In this document: piece by piece, positions 43,553 to 51,697 of the stretch
Position numbering within the stretch: position 1 is the stretch's first letter
How the letters are laid out: the number at the start of each line of letters is the position of its first letter
Translations under genes and position numbers: made by a program
The notes under the pieces: generated by a model
Databases searched by the model: none
Told to the model about the DNA's origin: nothing
Seen by the model: only the letters and a program-made list of their open reading frames with translations
From: Clostridium jeddahitimonense
GTDB taxonomy: Bacteria; Bacillota; Clostridia; Clostridiales; Clostridiaceae
Length of the DNA stretch: 64,000 nucleotides
Direction: 5' to 3'
Assembly (NCBI GenBank): GCA_000753455.2
Contig: LM994670.1
Coordinates: 1,447,873-1,511,872, forward strand

Positions 43553-44938
43553 ATGTCTTTATTAATTAAAAATGGAACTATAGTAACAGCCAGTGATATT
43601 TATAATGGAGATATTTATATAGAAAAAGGAAAAATAATTGAAATAGGTTTAGAAGTTTCAAAGGAAGCCGATGAGATAGTTGATGTAAAAGGGAAGTATG
43701 TAATTCCAGGAGGAGTAGATGTTCATACTCACTTTAATCTTGATGTAGGTATAGCTATAGCTAATGATGATTTTTATACGGGAACTTTAGCAGCAGCTTG
43801 TGGGGGCACAACAACAATAGTCGATCATATGGGATTTGGACCAAAGGGATGTAATTTAAAACATCAAGTAGATATATATCATAAATACGCAGAGGATAAT
43901 GCTGTGATTGATTATAGTTTCCATGGAGTAATACAACATATAAATCAAGATATATTAGAGGAGATGAAAAGCATAGTAGAAGATGAAGGTATAAGCAGCT
44001 TTAAAGCCTATTTAACTTATGATTATAAAATAGATGACGAAGATATGGTTAAAATATTTAAAAGGTTAAGAGAACTAGGTGGGATAACAACTGTGCATTG
44101 TGAAAATCATGGTTCTATAAAGTATTTAAAAGATAAATATGTTAAAGAAGGTTTAAAATCTTCAATTTATCATTATTTAAGTAGGCCAGAAGAATCAGAA
44201 GGGGAAGCTGTTAACAGAATGATAAATATTGCAAAGATTTCAGAAAATTCACCATTATATATTGTACATTTATCGACTAAATTAGGTTTAGATTATATAA
44301 AAATGGCAAGAGAAAGAGGACAGAAAATTTATGCAGAAACATGTCCACAATATTTAATATTAGGTAAAGAAAAATATGAGCTTGATAATAATGAAGGATT
44401 AAAATATATAATGAGTCCACCACTTAGGGAAAGGCATAATTGTAACGAACTATGGAAAGGAATAAATGAAGGATATATTCAAACTGTTGCAACTGACCAT
44501 TGTCCATTTTCATTTTCAAAAGACAAGCAATTAGGTAAAGATGATTTTACTAAGTGTCCAAACGGTGCTCCAGGTGTAGAGGAAAGAATTCCATTAATAT
44601 TTTCAGAAGGTGTGATGAAGGGGAATATTAGCATAAATAAATTTGTTGAGGTATGTTCAACAAATCCAGCAAAGATTTTTGGATTATACCCTAAAAAAGG
44701 CACAATTCAAGTTGGAAGTGATGGAGATTTAGTTGTAATTGATCCTAATAAAGAAGTGATATTAACTAAAGATAAGCTTCATTCAAATGTGGATTATACC
44801 GCTTATGAGGGGATTAAGGTAAAAGGTTATCCTATAATTACTATAAGCAATGGAGAAATTATATATAATGAAGGAAAGTTTAAAGGGAAAAAAGGAAGAG
44901 GAAGGTTTATTAAAAGAAATAGGGCTAATTTAATATAA
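43553..44938 (+). CDS. hydA: Dihydropyrimidinase/hydantoinase
   Basis: This 461-residue cyclic amidohydrolase hydrolyses hydantoins or dihydropyrimidines. It has metal-binding GGVDVHTHFNLD, the carboxylated Lys151 in SSFKAYLTYDYK, HCENHG, IVHLSTKLG and ATDHCPFS (catalytic Asp). In urate-degrading loci a HyuA/HydA enzyme opens the ring, so it may serve the ygeY-xdh locus 17 kb upstream, though it is separately transcribed. ATG 43553 follows AAGGTGGGG; an in-frame TTG at 43544 is too close to that site. A basic tail (KGKKGRGRFIKRNR) is present. Confidence 0.93.
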   Translation: MSLLIKNGTIVTASDIYNGDIYIEKGKIIEIGLEVSKEADEIVDVKGKYVIPGGVDVHTHFNLDVGIAIANDDFYTGTLAAACGGTTTIVDHMGFGPKGCNLKHQVDIYHKYAEDNAVIDYSFHGVIQHINQDILEEMKSIVEDEGISSFKAYLTYDYKIDDEDMVKIFKRLRELGGITTVHCENHGSIKYLKDKYVKEGLKSSIYHYLSRPEESEGEAVNRMINIAKISENSPLYIVHLSTKLGLDYIKMARERGQKIYAETCPQYLILGKEKYELDNNEGLKYIMSPPLRERHNCNELWKGINEGYIQTVATDHCPFSFSKDKQLGKDDFTKCPNGAPGVEERIPLIFSEGVMKGNISINKFVEVCSTNPAKIFGLYPKKGTIQVGSDGDLVVIDPNKEVILTKDKLHSNVDYTAYEGIKVKGYPIITISNGEIIYNEGKFKGKKGRGRFIKRNRANLI

Positions 44939-45084
44939 AGTATAAGTATAGGATTCATAATATTGACACCATTATCATATAAGGTTAGTAAAGTAACTTT
45001 AAAAAGAAGTTTAAAGTTTGAGTTAAGAACGAAATGTAATTTTAGAAATATAATGATTATAAAGATTTAAATGGGGTAAATATT

Positions 45085-45480
45085 ATGGAGATAAATAACT
45101 TTGTTACTACAGATTTTCTAGCTAGCTTTACAGGGACACTTTTTGTTGTAGAACTAATGGTTTTTGTTACAAAGAATTTACCTATAATAAAAAAGGTTAG
45201 AACCAGGTTTTATACTTTTATTTTAGCTCTAAGTCATATTATAATAATGGGCTTTGTAACTAAAACAGCAACACAAACAGTAGTATATTATTATAGTGTT
45301 CTTATTAATTCATTAATAGTAACTGTAATGCTATGTGGTGGTTATGATATTATTATAGATAAAGTATATTCAGTTACTAATACAGATAGTAAAGAACTTG
45401 CTAATAATAGTACTACTACTAAAAATATATCTAGTAATACTGAGGAAAATGATGAAGCTGATTTAAATAAAGTTAATTAA
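45085..45480 (+). CDS. Small membrane protein, holin-like topology
   Basis: This 131-residue protein has three hydrophobic segments (FTGTLFVVELMVFVT, FYTFILALSHIIIMGFV, VLINSLIVTVMLCGGYDIII) and a polar Ser/Thr/Asn-rich tail. The size and topology recall phage holins, but no lysin or phage genes are nearby, so the function is unassigned. GGGGT precedes the ATG. A terminator follows. Confidence 0.65.
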   Translation: MEINNFVTTDFLASFTGTLFVVELMVFVTKNLPIIKKVRTRFYTFILALSHIIIMGFVTKTATQTVVYYYSVLINSLIVTVMLCGGYDIIIDKVYSVTNTDSKELANNSTTTKNISSNTEENDEADLNKVN

Positions 45481-45485
45481 GAGGT

Positions 45486-45522
45486 AAAAGTGCTTGTACA
45501 AAACAAGTGCTTTTATTTTATG
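45486..45522 (+). terminator. Rho-independent terminator
   Basis: AAAAGTGCTTG/CAAGTGCTTTT hairpin followed by ATTTTAT. Confidence 0.85.
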
Positions 45523-45588
45523 TCTAATATATAAGAATAAAGTATAGGTTTGTATAACATAATAGCTATATAAGGGGTTGAAAGTATT

Positions 45589-46779
45589 ATGGCTTATGTA
45601 AACTTTAAAGAGGAAAGACAGGTAACAAAAGAACAGTTAAAAAAGAGAAGAACAAATAATGAAAAATTATTTAATAAATTAATGGAAAGCAAAGATTTAC
45701 CTAAATGTTATAATCCTGATAAGGAATATAGCTATAGAGGTTTTATAGAGAAGCATTTTGGAGGTGGAAGAATTCAAGATGAAGAAGATTATGAAGTAAT
45801 AGTGAATAAGGATATAATATGTACTATATTTGATAATTGCACCTTTGGAAATTTAAAGTTTGAAAACTGTAACTTTATAGGTTGTAGATTTGAAAACTGC
45901 AAATTTGAAAGTGGAGGAGTTATTTTTAAAAACTGTTGTTTTTATAAGGAAGAAAGTGAAAAAAAACCTTCATTAAATAGAAGAGATAACTTTTCCTGTG
46001 AATTTAGAAATTGTGAAATATATGCTAAGTTTGATAGTTGTACAATATCTTATTGTATATTTAGTAGATGTTTTATTGAAAATACATATTTTCTACTAAG
46101 TGATATGACGAGTTTAATAACAGTTGATTCAGAGATAAAAACTATTAGAATAGAAGATTGTGACCTATCTGGAGCAAAATTAATGAGTACATATGTAATA
46201 GATTTAGACTTTACAGATAAAGTTAAAACTAAATTGGATGAAAAAACTTTTTTTGATAAAATAGAATATCGTAATAAAGATAGAGCTGAGTATGAAGGGA
46301 TATATATGACATATGAAACTATAGCTAACAAGTTTAAAGAAAATAATTTAAACAATAATTTTGGAGAGTATTACTATTTGTGTAAAGAGACCCAAAGGAA
46401 GACTTTGAAAATTATTCCTAAAATATATTCGTTTTTTTATTGGGCAACTTGTGGCTATGGGGAAAGACCTACATATTCAATTATATTTGCGCTATCAATA
46501 ATATTAATATTTGCAATTTTATATTTATTGTTTGGAGTTAAGATAGATGGAAATATAATAAGTTACTTAGATTATAAAGTATATAACAATAGTATAATAT
46601 ATCACTTGATGAATTTTCATAAAGGAATTACCTTAAGCTGTGGGATGTTTTCAGGTGTTGGAGCTAATAACATTGAACCAATTAGGTTTTCAGAATTTAT
46701 ATCAAATGTTGAAATGTTAATTGGGTTAATAATAATAGGAATAGGGGTAGGAACTGTTACTAGGAAAATAGTAAGATAA
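45589..46779 (+). CDS. Pentapeptide-repeat-like protein with C-terminal ion-channel domain
   Basis: This 396-residue protein has a long soluble N-terminus with quintet-like repeats (CTFGNLKFENCNFIGCRFENCKFES, then SCTISYCIFSRCFIENTYF) typical of a right-handed beta-helix. A membrane domain follows (residues 290-396): helix SIIFALSIILIFAILYLLFG, a pore-loop-like KGITLSCGMFSGVGANNIEP, then helix VEMLIGLIIIGIGVGTVTRKIV. This is the two-TM ion-channel arrangement with SGVGANN in place of a canonical TVGYG filter. It probably is a regulated small channel; ion selectivity is unknown. AAGGGG precedes the ATG. Confidence 0.8.
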   Translation: MAYVNFKEERQVTKEQLKKRRTNNEKLFNKLMESKDLPKCYNPDKEYSYRGFIEKHFGGGRIQDEEDYEVIVNKDIICTIFDNCTFGNLKFENCNFIGCRFENCKFESGGVIFKNCCFYKEESEKKPSLNRRDNFSCEFRNCEIYAKFDSCTISYCIFSRCFIENTYFLLSDMTSLITVDSEIKTIRIEDCDLSGAKLMSTYVIDLDFTDKVKTKLDEKTFFDKIEYRNKDRAEYEGIYMTYETIANKFKENNLNNNFGEYYYLCKETQRKTLKIIPKIYSFFYWATCGYGERPTYSIIFALSIILIFAILYLLFGVKIDGNIISYLDYKVYNNSIIYHLMNFHKGITLSCGMFSGVGANNIEPIRFSEFISNVEMLIGLIIIGIGVGTVTRKIVR

Positions 46780-46855
46780 GTAGAATTTTGTACAAAATTT
46801 AAAGATTTGAATAGTATAAAAGTATAAAGTATTTAATATATAGAGGTAAGGAAAA

Positions 46856-47071
46856 GTGGATAATAAAGAAAAAGTTTTAATTGGAGCAGTAGGTTTTTTA
46901 GCAGGAGCAACAGTAGGTTTTTTACTTGCACCTATAAAAAATAAAATTTCTCTTGAAAGTTTCTCTTGCAACACATTTGAAGATTTAAAATCTAATAGTG
47001 ATTTAGAAGAAAGTGAAGCAAAGAATAACGAAACTTCTGAGGATGGAGAAGCAGAAGAAGCAGAAGAATAA
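46856..47071 (+). CDS. YtxH-like small membrane-anchored protein
   Basis: This 71-residue protein has one N-terminal helix, VLIGAVGFLAGATVGFLLAPIKNK, the Gly/Ala-rich helix of YtxH-type proteins, followed by a very acidic tail (EESEAKNNETSEDGEAEEAEE). The usual YtxH basic coiled region is absent, so it is a divergent member. The GTG start follows GAGGTAAGG. A strong terminator follows. Confidence 0.7.
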   Translation: MDNKEKVLIGAVGFLAGATVGFLLAPIKNKISLESFSCNTFEDLKSNSDLEESEAKNNETSEDGEAEEAEE

Positions 47072-47081
47072 TAGATAAGGT

Positions 47082-47142
47082 AGTTATTAGTGAACAATTT
47101 TATTTTATATGATATAAAATTGTTTGCTAATAACTTTTTTTA
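47082..47142 (+). terminator. Long-stem terminator
   Basis: AGTTATTAG...CTAATAACT and ACAATTTTAT...ATAAAATTGT pairings make a stem of more than 20 bp, followed by TTTTTTT. Confidence 0.9.
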
Positions 47143-47265
47143 TTTAATTAATATGTATCGGAATAATTCGTAAAGTTACCTAATATAATCTAAGGAAAGT
47201 TTTATTTAAAGTGGATAAAATTAAAAATTTTCAAATAATAAAGTAAGTATTATATGGGGGACAGT

Positions 47266-47631
47266 ATGATTATAAATAAATTATTATTATCAAGAAAAGA
47301 GGTAAATACATTTATAGAAATAATAGGAGATTCAATTGTAAATCATGAGGCTGTTAAATATTTCTTAGATATAGATAAGGAATGTTTAATAAAATATAGT
47401 TTGTTTTTTAATAAAATAGAGGATGTTTTTGAGTATGAAGAAATATCGACTATAGAATTAGAGCTAAGCCTAGATGTAAATGAACAGTTAAAATATATAA
47501 TATATAACTATATTAAGAGAAATATAGATAGAATATATAAGGAAGAGATTGCTGAAATAATGGATGTAATTGAAAGTTTAGATTCAGTAAGAGTAATTGA
47601 GGTTGATAATATAATGACTTATAGAATGTAG
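47266..47631 (+). CDS. Hypothetical 121-residue protein, possibly truncated
   Basis: The frame encodes a helical protein (LLLSRKEVNTFIEIIGDSIVNHEAVKYFLDIDKECL at the start, NEQLKYIIYNYIKRNIDRIYKEEIAEIMDVIESLD near the end) of no recognised family. GGGGGA lies at a good distance before ATG 47266; the ATG at 47254 overlaps that site. After the TAG at 47629 and a second TAG at 47641 the same frame continues as coding-like sequence to 47769, so the gene may have lost its C-terminus. Confidence 0.6.
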   Translation: MIINKLLLSRKEVNTFIEIIGDSIVNHEAVKYFLDIDKECLIKYSLFFNKIEDVFEYEEISTIELELSLDVNEQLKYIIYNYIKRNIDRIYKEEIAEIMDVIESLDSVRVIEVDNIMTYRM

Positions 47632-47643
47632 AGATTTAGTTAG

Positions 47644-47769
47644 AACAATACTATATCTAGCGAAGAACTTAAGAAAATTTTAGAAAAATTAAGTTTAGTT
47701 ATTAAAAGTGATTTAGAAGGTATAAAAGATAGACTTAAAAGAAAATATAGAGAGAAAAAGAAATTATAA
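47644..47769 (+). pseudogene. Possible C-terminal remnant in frame with the preceding gene
   Basis: The frame NNTISSEELKKILEKLSL then VIKSDLEGIKDRLKRKYREKKKL reads as an amphipathic, basic C-terminus and lies in the same frame as the upstream gene after two stop codons. It has no start codon or ribosome-binding site of its own. Confidence 0.4.
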
Positions 47770-47820
47770 TACACCTTCTTAGCTTGAAATGCAGCTATAT
47801 TTAGGAGGTGTATTTTTTAT
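47769..47820 (+). terminator. Rho-independent terminator
   Basis: ATACACCT/AGGTGTAT outer stem with an inner AGCT/AGCT pairing, followed by TTTTTT. Confidence 0.8.
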
Positions 47821-47859
47821 GAATGAAAAAATAAACAGTTTTGAGGGGTATAAAATATA

Positions 47860-49080
47860 ATGGTAAAAAAGAGGTCAATATTTTATATTGCTTTATGTAT
47901 TATGATTAGTATAGTGAGTTTTAAGAGTTTTATGTTTATAAAAAATAATAATTTTAAAGGAGAGGAGTTTTTGGGTATATATAGTAAAAATAATGGAAGT
48001 TTGAAAGAAAGACTAATTAAGATAAGAGGGAAAGATGAATTTAATAAAGGATATTTTCAAGGGATAGGTATTTCTAGGATTAATAATGAAGATGTACTAA
48101 TTCTTTCAGAAGAGGATAATAATTATAAAGAATTAGGGACATATATATCAGAGGAAATAGGAACAGAAGATTTTACAAGTTTGATTTTAACATGGAATAG
48201 CAAAACTCCAGAGAATACTTATGTGGAAGTGTTAGCAAGGGCATATATAGTAGAAAGAGATGGAAGGGCAGGAAGTTGGTCTGAGTATCTTTCGTGGGGA
48301 ATATGGGGAACAAGCATAAAAAGTAGCTCGAAAGATTCAGAGTGTGAAATAGCGAAAATTGATACTGATGTATTTGTTGTAAAAGATAAAGTTAATAGTG
48401 TAGGCAAAAAAATTCAAATAAAAGTTAATTTATATAGCGCAGATTTGAAATCAACTCCAACATTGAGTCAATTGACAGCAACTTTTATAGATAATAATAA
48501 ATCTAAGGAAGTATTGGCAGATAATGAAGAGAAAATTTATTATGAAAAAATTTTAGAAACTCCATGTTTTTCACAATATGAAAGAGAAGAGTCTATAGCT
48601 TCGAGAATATGTAGTCCAACAAGCTTAACAATGGTCTTAAATAGGATGGGGGAAAATTTAATAGTAGAAGATGTTGCTTGGAATTGCTATGATTATAAGT
48701 ATGATGGTTTTGGAAATTGGGCTTTTAACGTGGCATTTGCAGGGAGCCTTGGTTATGAGGCGTATATTGAATATGGGTCGTTTGAATCTTTACAAAGAGA
48801 AATATCAAAAGGGTATCCAGTTGTAGTTAGCGTTAAATATACAAATGACATTAATAATAAGGAATATCCATATATAGAAAATTCACCTTTAACAACATCA
48901 GGGCACTTAATAGTAGTTTGTGGAATAGAAGTTAACAATAGTGGTGAAGTTTATATTGTAGTAAATGATCCAGCAGGAAAAAATAATGAAAGCGTAAGAA
49001 GAAAATATAAATTAAATGAGTTTTTAATAGCTTGGAGTAAATCAAATAATGCAATGTATGTAATAAATAAAAAATATTAA
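47860..49080 (+). CDS. Exported C39-like cysteine peptidase
   Basis: This 406-residue protein has an N-terminal signal-anchor (SIFYIALCIMISIVSFKSFMF), a beta-rich region of about 200 residues, and a C-terminal papain-like C39 domain starting ETPCFSQYEREESIASRICSPTSLTMVLNRMG. The catalytic Cys is in RICSPTS, His in SGHLIVVCG and Asp in VVNDPAG. It is likely surface-located and cleaves peptides or cell-wall-associated substrates; no bacteriocin or ABC exporter is adjacent. GAGGGGT precedes the ATG. Confidence 0.85.
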   Translation: MVKKRSIFYIALCIMISIVSFKSFMFIKNNNFKGEEFLGIYSKNNGSLKERLIKIRGKDEFNKGYFQGIGISRINNEDVLILSEEDNNYKELGTYISEEIGTEDFTSLILTWNSKTPENTYVEVLARAYIVERDGRAGSWSEYLSWGIWGTSIKSSSKDSECEIAKIDTDVFVVKDKVNSVGKKIQIKVNLYSADLKSTPTLSQLTATFIDNNKSKEVLADNEEKIYYEKILETPCFSQYEREESIASRICSPTSLTMVLNRMGENLIVEDVAWNCYDYKYDGFGNWAFNVAFAGSLGYEAYIEYGSFESLQREISKGYPVVVSVKYTNDINNKEYPYIENSPLTTSGHLIVVCGIEVNNSGEVYIVVNDPAGKNNESVRRKYKLNEFLIAWSKSNNAMYVINKKY

Positions 49081-49083
49081 GGT

Positions 49084-49128
49084 AATACATACCGGATATT
49101 GAAAAAATAATCTGGTATGTATTTTTAT
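49084..49128 (+). terminator. Rho-independent terminator
   Basis: AATACATACC/GGTATGTATT with an inner GAT/ATC pair, followed by TTT. Confidence 0.85.
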
Positions 49129-49223
49129 GTTGTAAGATGAAGGTGGAGTTTATAAAAAAGTTTATTATATATAAAGTTTTTATTTAAAAAATTTAAAAAA
49201 GTGTGTTTTTTATAACAACTAAA

Positions 49224-49251
49224 TTGAAACTTTTAATTTTTGTGCTATAAT
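49224..49251 (+). promoter_or_regulatory. Sigma-A promoter of the rnf operon
   Basis: TTGAAA (49224-49229), a 16-base spacer and TATAAT (49246-49251) with an upstream TGC (extended -10). It implies a 5' leader of about 160 bases before rnfC. Confidence 0.75.
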
Positions 49252-49257
49252 GAAATA

Positions 49258-49421
49258 GTTATTAAACAATATATATTAAATATAGTTTATAGAAAGTCAA
49301 TAAATATGCGCTTTTGGAAGAATTTTACCTCTTGAAAGTTGTATTTATTGTGAATTACAATTAGATATGTTTTTAACAATATTTAATTGAAAAAAAGAAA
49401 TTACAGGAAAAGGTGATTTTA
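49258..49421 (+). other. Long untranslated leader of rnfC
   Basis: Between the promoter and rnfC there is no ORF. CAATAAATA (49298-49306) and TATTTATTG (49342-49350) pair over 9 bp around a 35-base loop that includes CTTTTGGAAG and CTTGAAAG. It may be a regulatory hairpin; I do not recognise a known class. Together with the terminator at 49084 and the promoter this accounts for the 341-base gap. Confidence 0.45.
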
Positions 49422-50738
49422 GTGGGAAGGATTAAAAGTACAAAAAGTCTACGTGGTATTTTTGTAAAACATTTAAAAAATACTGCAGAAGAAAAAACTG
49501 TTTCTATGCCTGTACCAAGCACTGTAACAATACCGATGAGCATGCACATTGGTGCGCCATGTGAGCCATTAGTAAAAATGGGTGACTTAGTAAAGGTTGG
49601 ACAAAAAATTGGAGAAAGCAATGCTCCGTTTAGTGCTCCTATACATGCTTCTGTATCAGGAAAAGTTAAACAAGTAACTGAATTTAGAAATGCATTAGGG
49701 ATGGTTTCAAAAGCTGTAGTAATTGAAGCTGATGGTGAACAAGCTATCAGTGAAGACATTAAGGTTCCAGTAATAAATTCAAGGGAAGATTTTATTAACG
49801 CTGTTAAGGAATCAGGAGTTGTTGGTCTAGGAGGAGCTGGATTCCCAACTCATATCAAATTAAATCCTAAAAATTTAGATCAAATTGATACATTAGTTAT
49901 CAATGCAGCAGAATGTGAACCATATATAACATCTGACTACAGAGAATGTATGGAATCTCCAGAAGATATCATTGAAGGTATCAATGTAGTTAAGAAGTGG
50001 CTTAACATTAAAAATGCTTACATAGGAATTGAAAGCAATAAACCAGCTTCAATAAAATTATTAGGCGAATTAAGTGAAAAACATGAAGGAATTGATGTTG
50101 TAGAGCTTAAAGCTCAATATCCTCAAGGAGCTGAAAAAGTTATAATCTATTCAACTACAGGTAGAGTTGTTAATGATGGACAATTACCAGCTGATGCAGG
50201 TGTTGTTGTACTAAATGTAACAACTGTAAGCTTTATAGCTAAGTATCTAAAGACTGGTATGCCACTAGTTTCTAAGAGATTAACAATCGATGGTTCTGGT
50301 GCTAACAAGGGAATGAATGTTATAGTACCGTTAGGAACAGCTATAAAAGATGTATTTGAATTCTGTGGTGGATTAAAAGCAGATTGCAAGAAAATATTAA
50401 TGGGTGGACCAATGATGGGAATAGCAGTTCCAGATTTAGAACAACCAATAGTTAAAAATAACAATGCAATTATCGCTTTAAATGAGAAAGATGCTACTCC
50501 AGCAGAAGAAACTAATTGTATCAAATGTGGAAAATGTGTATATGCATGTCCGTTAAACTTAATGCCTGCTGCATTAGAAAAGGCATATGATGCAAGAAAT
50601 GCAGAAAGCTTAGTAGCTAACGATGTTAACTTATGTATGAACTGTGGATGTTGTTCATATGTTTGTCCAGCAAAACGTAATTTAGCTCAAAAGAATCAAT
50701 TAGCTAAGATATTTGTAAGACAAGCAATGCAAAAATAA
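49422..50738 (+). CDS. rnfC: Rnf complex subunit RnfC
   Basis: This 438-residue soluble subunit carries the NADH/FMN-binding part of the ferredoxin:NAD+ oxidoreductase. It has VVGLGGAGFPTHIKL (glycine-rich, NADH/FMN region), INAAECEPYITSDYRECMESPE, and two [4Fe-4S] motifs CIKCGKCVYACP and CMNCGCCSYVCP. Start GTG 49422 follows AAAAGGTG; a GTG at 49413 lies inside that site. First gene of the operon rnfCDGEAB. Confidence 0.95.
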   Translation: MGRIKSTKSLRGIFVKHLKNTAEEKTVSMPVPSTVTIPMSMHIGAPCEPLVKMGDLVKVGQKIGESNAPFSAPIHASVSGKVKQVTEFRNALGMVSKAVVIEADGEQAISEDIKVPVINSREDFINAVKESGVVGLGGAGFPTHIKLNPKNLDQIDTLVINAAECEPYITSDYRECMESPEDIIEGINVVKKWLNIKNAYIGIESNKPASIKLLGELSEKHEGIDVVELKAQYPQGAEKVIIYSTTGRVVNDGQLPADAGVVVLNVTTVSFIAKYLKTGMPLVSKRLTIDGSGANKGMNVIVPLGTAIKDVFEFCGGLKADCKKILMGGPMMGIAVPDLEQPIVKNNNAIIALNEKDATPAEETNCIKCGKCVYACPLNLMPAALEKAYDARNAESLVANDVNLCMNCGCCSYVCPAKRNLAQKNQLAKIFVRQAMQK

Positions 50739-50773
50739 TATCATATAAAATTTAATTTGAAGGGTGATTTGTT

Positions 50774-51697
50774 TTGGAAAAACTAATAGTAACATCATCA
50801 CCACACGTTAAAAGTAGCACAACTACATCTACAATAATGAGAGATGTAATAATAGCTTTAATTCCAGCTTTAATAGCTTCAAATATTATATTTGGATTAA
50901 GAGCAGGGTTAGTTACAGCTGTATGTGTAGCTTCATGTGTTGGTTTTGAATATTTAAGTAGAAGAATAATGAATAAAAAGAATACAATTAGCGATTTAAG
51001 TGCTGTTGTAACAGGAATAATTTTAGCGTTTAACTTACCATCAACTATGCCATTATGGATGTGCGTTATAGGTTCATTCGTAGCAATAGTTATAGTTAAA
51101 CAATTATTTGGTGGAATTGGACAAAACTTTGCTAATCCAGCTATAACAGCTAGAATAGTACTTTTAGTTTCATTTGGTACACAAATGACTAACTGGGCAG
51201 CTCCCAAAATTGCTGCTGTAGCAGATGCAGTTTCAGGTGCAACACCAATGGCTCAAATAGCTGCAGGTGAAACACCAAATATTTTAAATATGTTCTTAGG
51301 AACTACAGGTGGATCATTAGGTGAAACTAGTGCATTAGCTTTATTACTTGGTGGAATATACTTAGTATATAGAAAAGTAATAAACCCAATAATTCCAGTA
51401 GCATTTATAGGAACAGTATTTGTTTTCACTGCTGTTTTAGGGGTAAATCCTTTAGCACAAATTTTAGGTGGAGGATTATTCTTAGGAGCAATCTTTATGG
51501 CAACTGATTATTCAACATCACCAGTTACTAATATGGGTAAATTAATATTCGGTATAGGTTGTGGTCTTATCACAGTTCTTATCAGAGTATTTGGTTCATA
51601 TCCAGAAGGTGTATCTTTTGCTATATTACTTATGAACATTTTAGTTCCTTATATTGATAAAGCAACTAAATTAAAAGCGTTAGGAGGTAAGAGATAA
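50774..51697 (+). CDS. rnfD: Rnf complex subunit RnfD
   Basis: This 307-residue integral membrane subunit has about nine helices and a covalent-FMN threonine candidate in DAVSGATPMAQI (S/TGAT motif). It is related to NqrB and participates in ion translocation. TTG start follows AAGGGTGAT. Its stop overlaps rnfG by one base. Confidence 0.95.
   Translation: MEKLIVTSSPHVKSSTTTSTIMRDVIIALIPALIASNIIFGLRAGLVTAVCVASCVGFEYLSRRIMNKKNTISDLSAVVTGIILAFNLPSTMPLWMCVIGSFVAIVIVKQLFGGIGQNFANPAITARIVLLVSFGTQMTNWAAPKIAAVADAVSGATPMAQIAAGETPNILNMFLGTTGGSLGETSALALLLGGIYLVYRKVINPIIPVAFIGTVFVFTAVLGVNPLAQILGGGLFLGAIFMATDYSTSPVTNMGKLIFGIGCGLITVLIRVFGSYPEGVSFAILLMNILVPYIDKATKLKALGGKR

Noticed and set aside
45085..45480. 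Holin gene and therefore a prophage remnant
   Set aside because: Topology alone is not enough; no endolysin, integrase, structural genes or attachment repeats are nearby.
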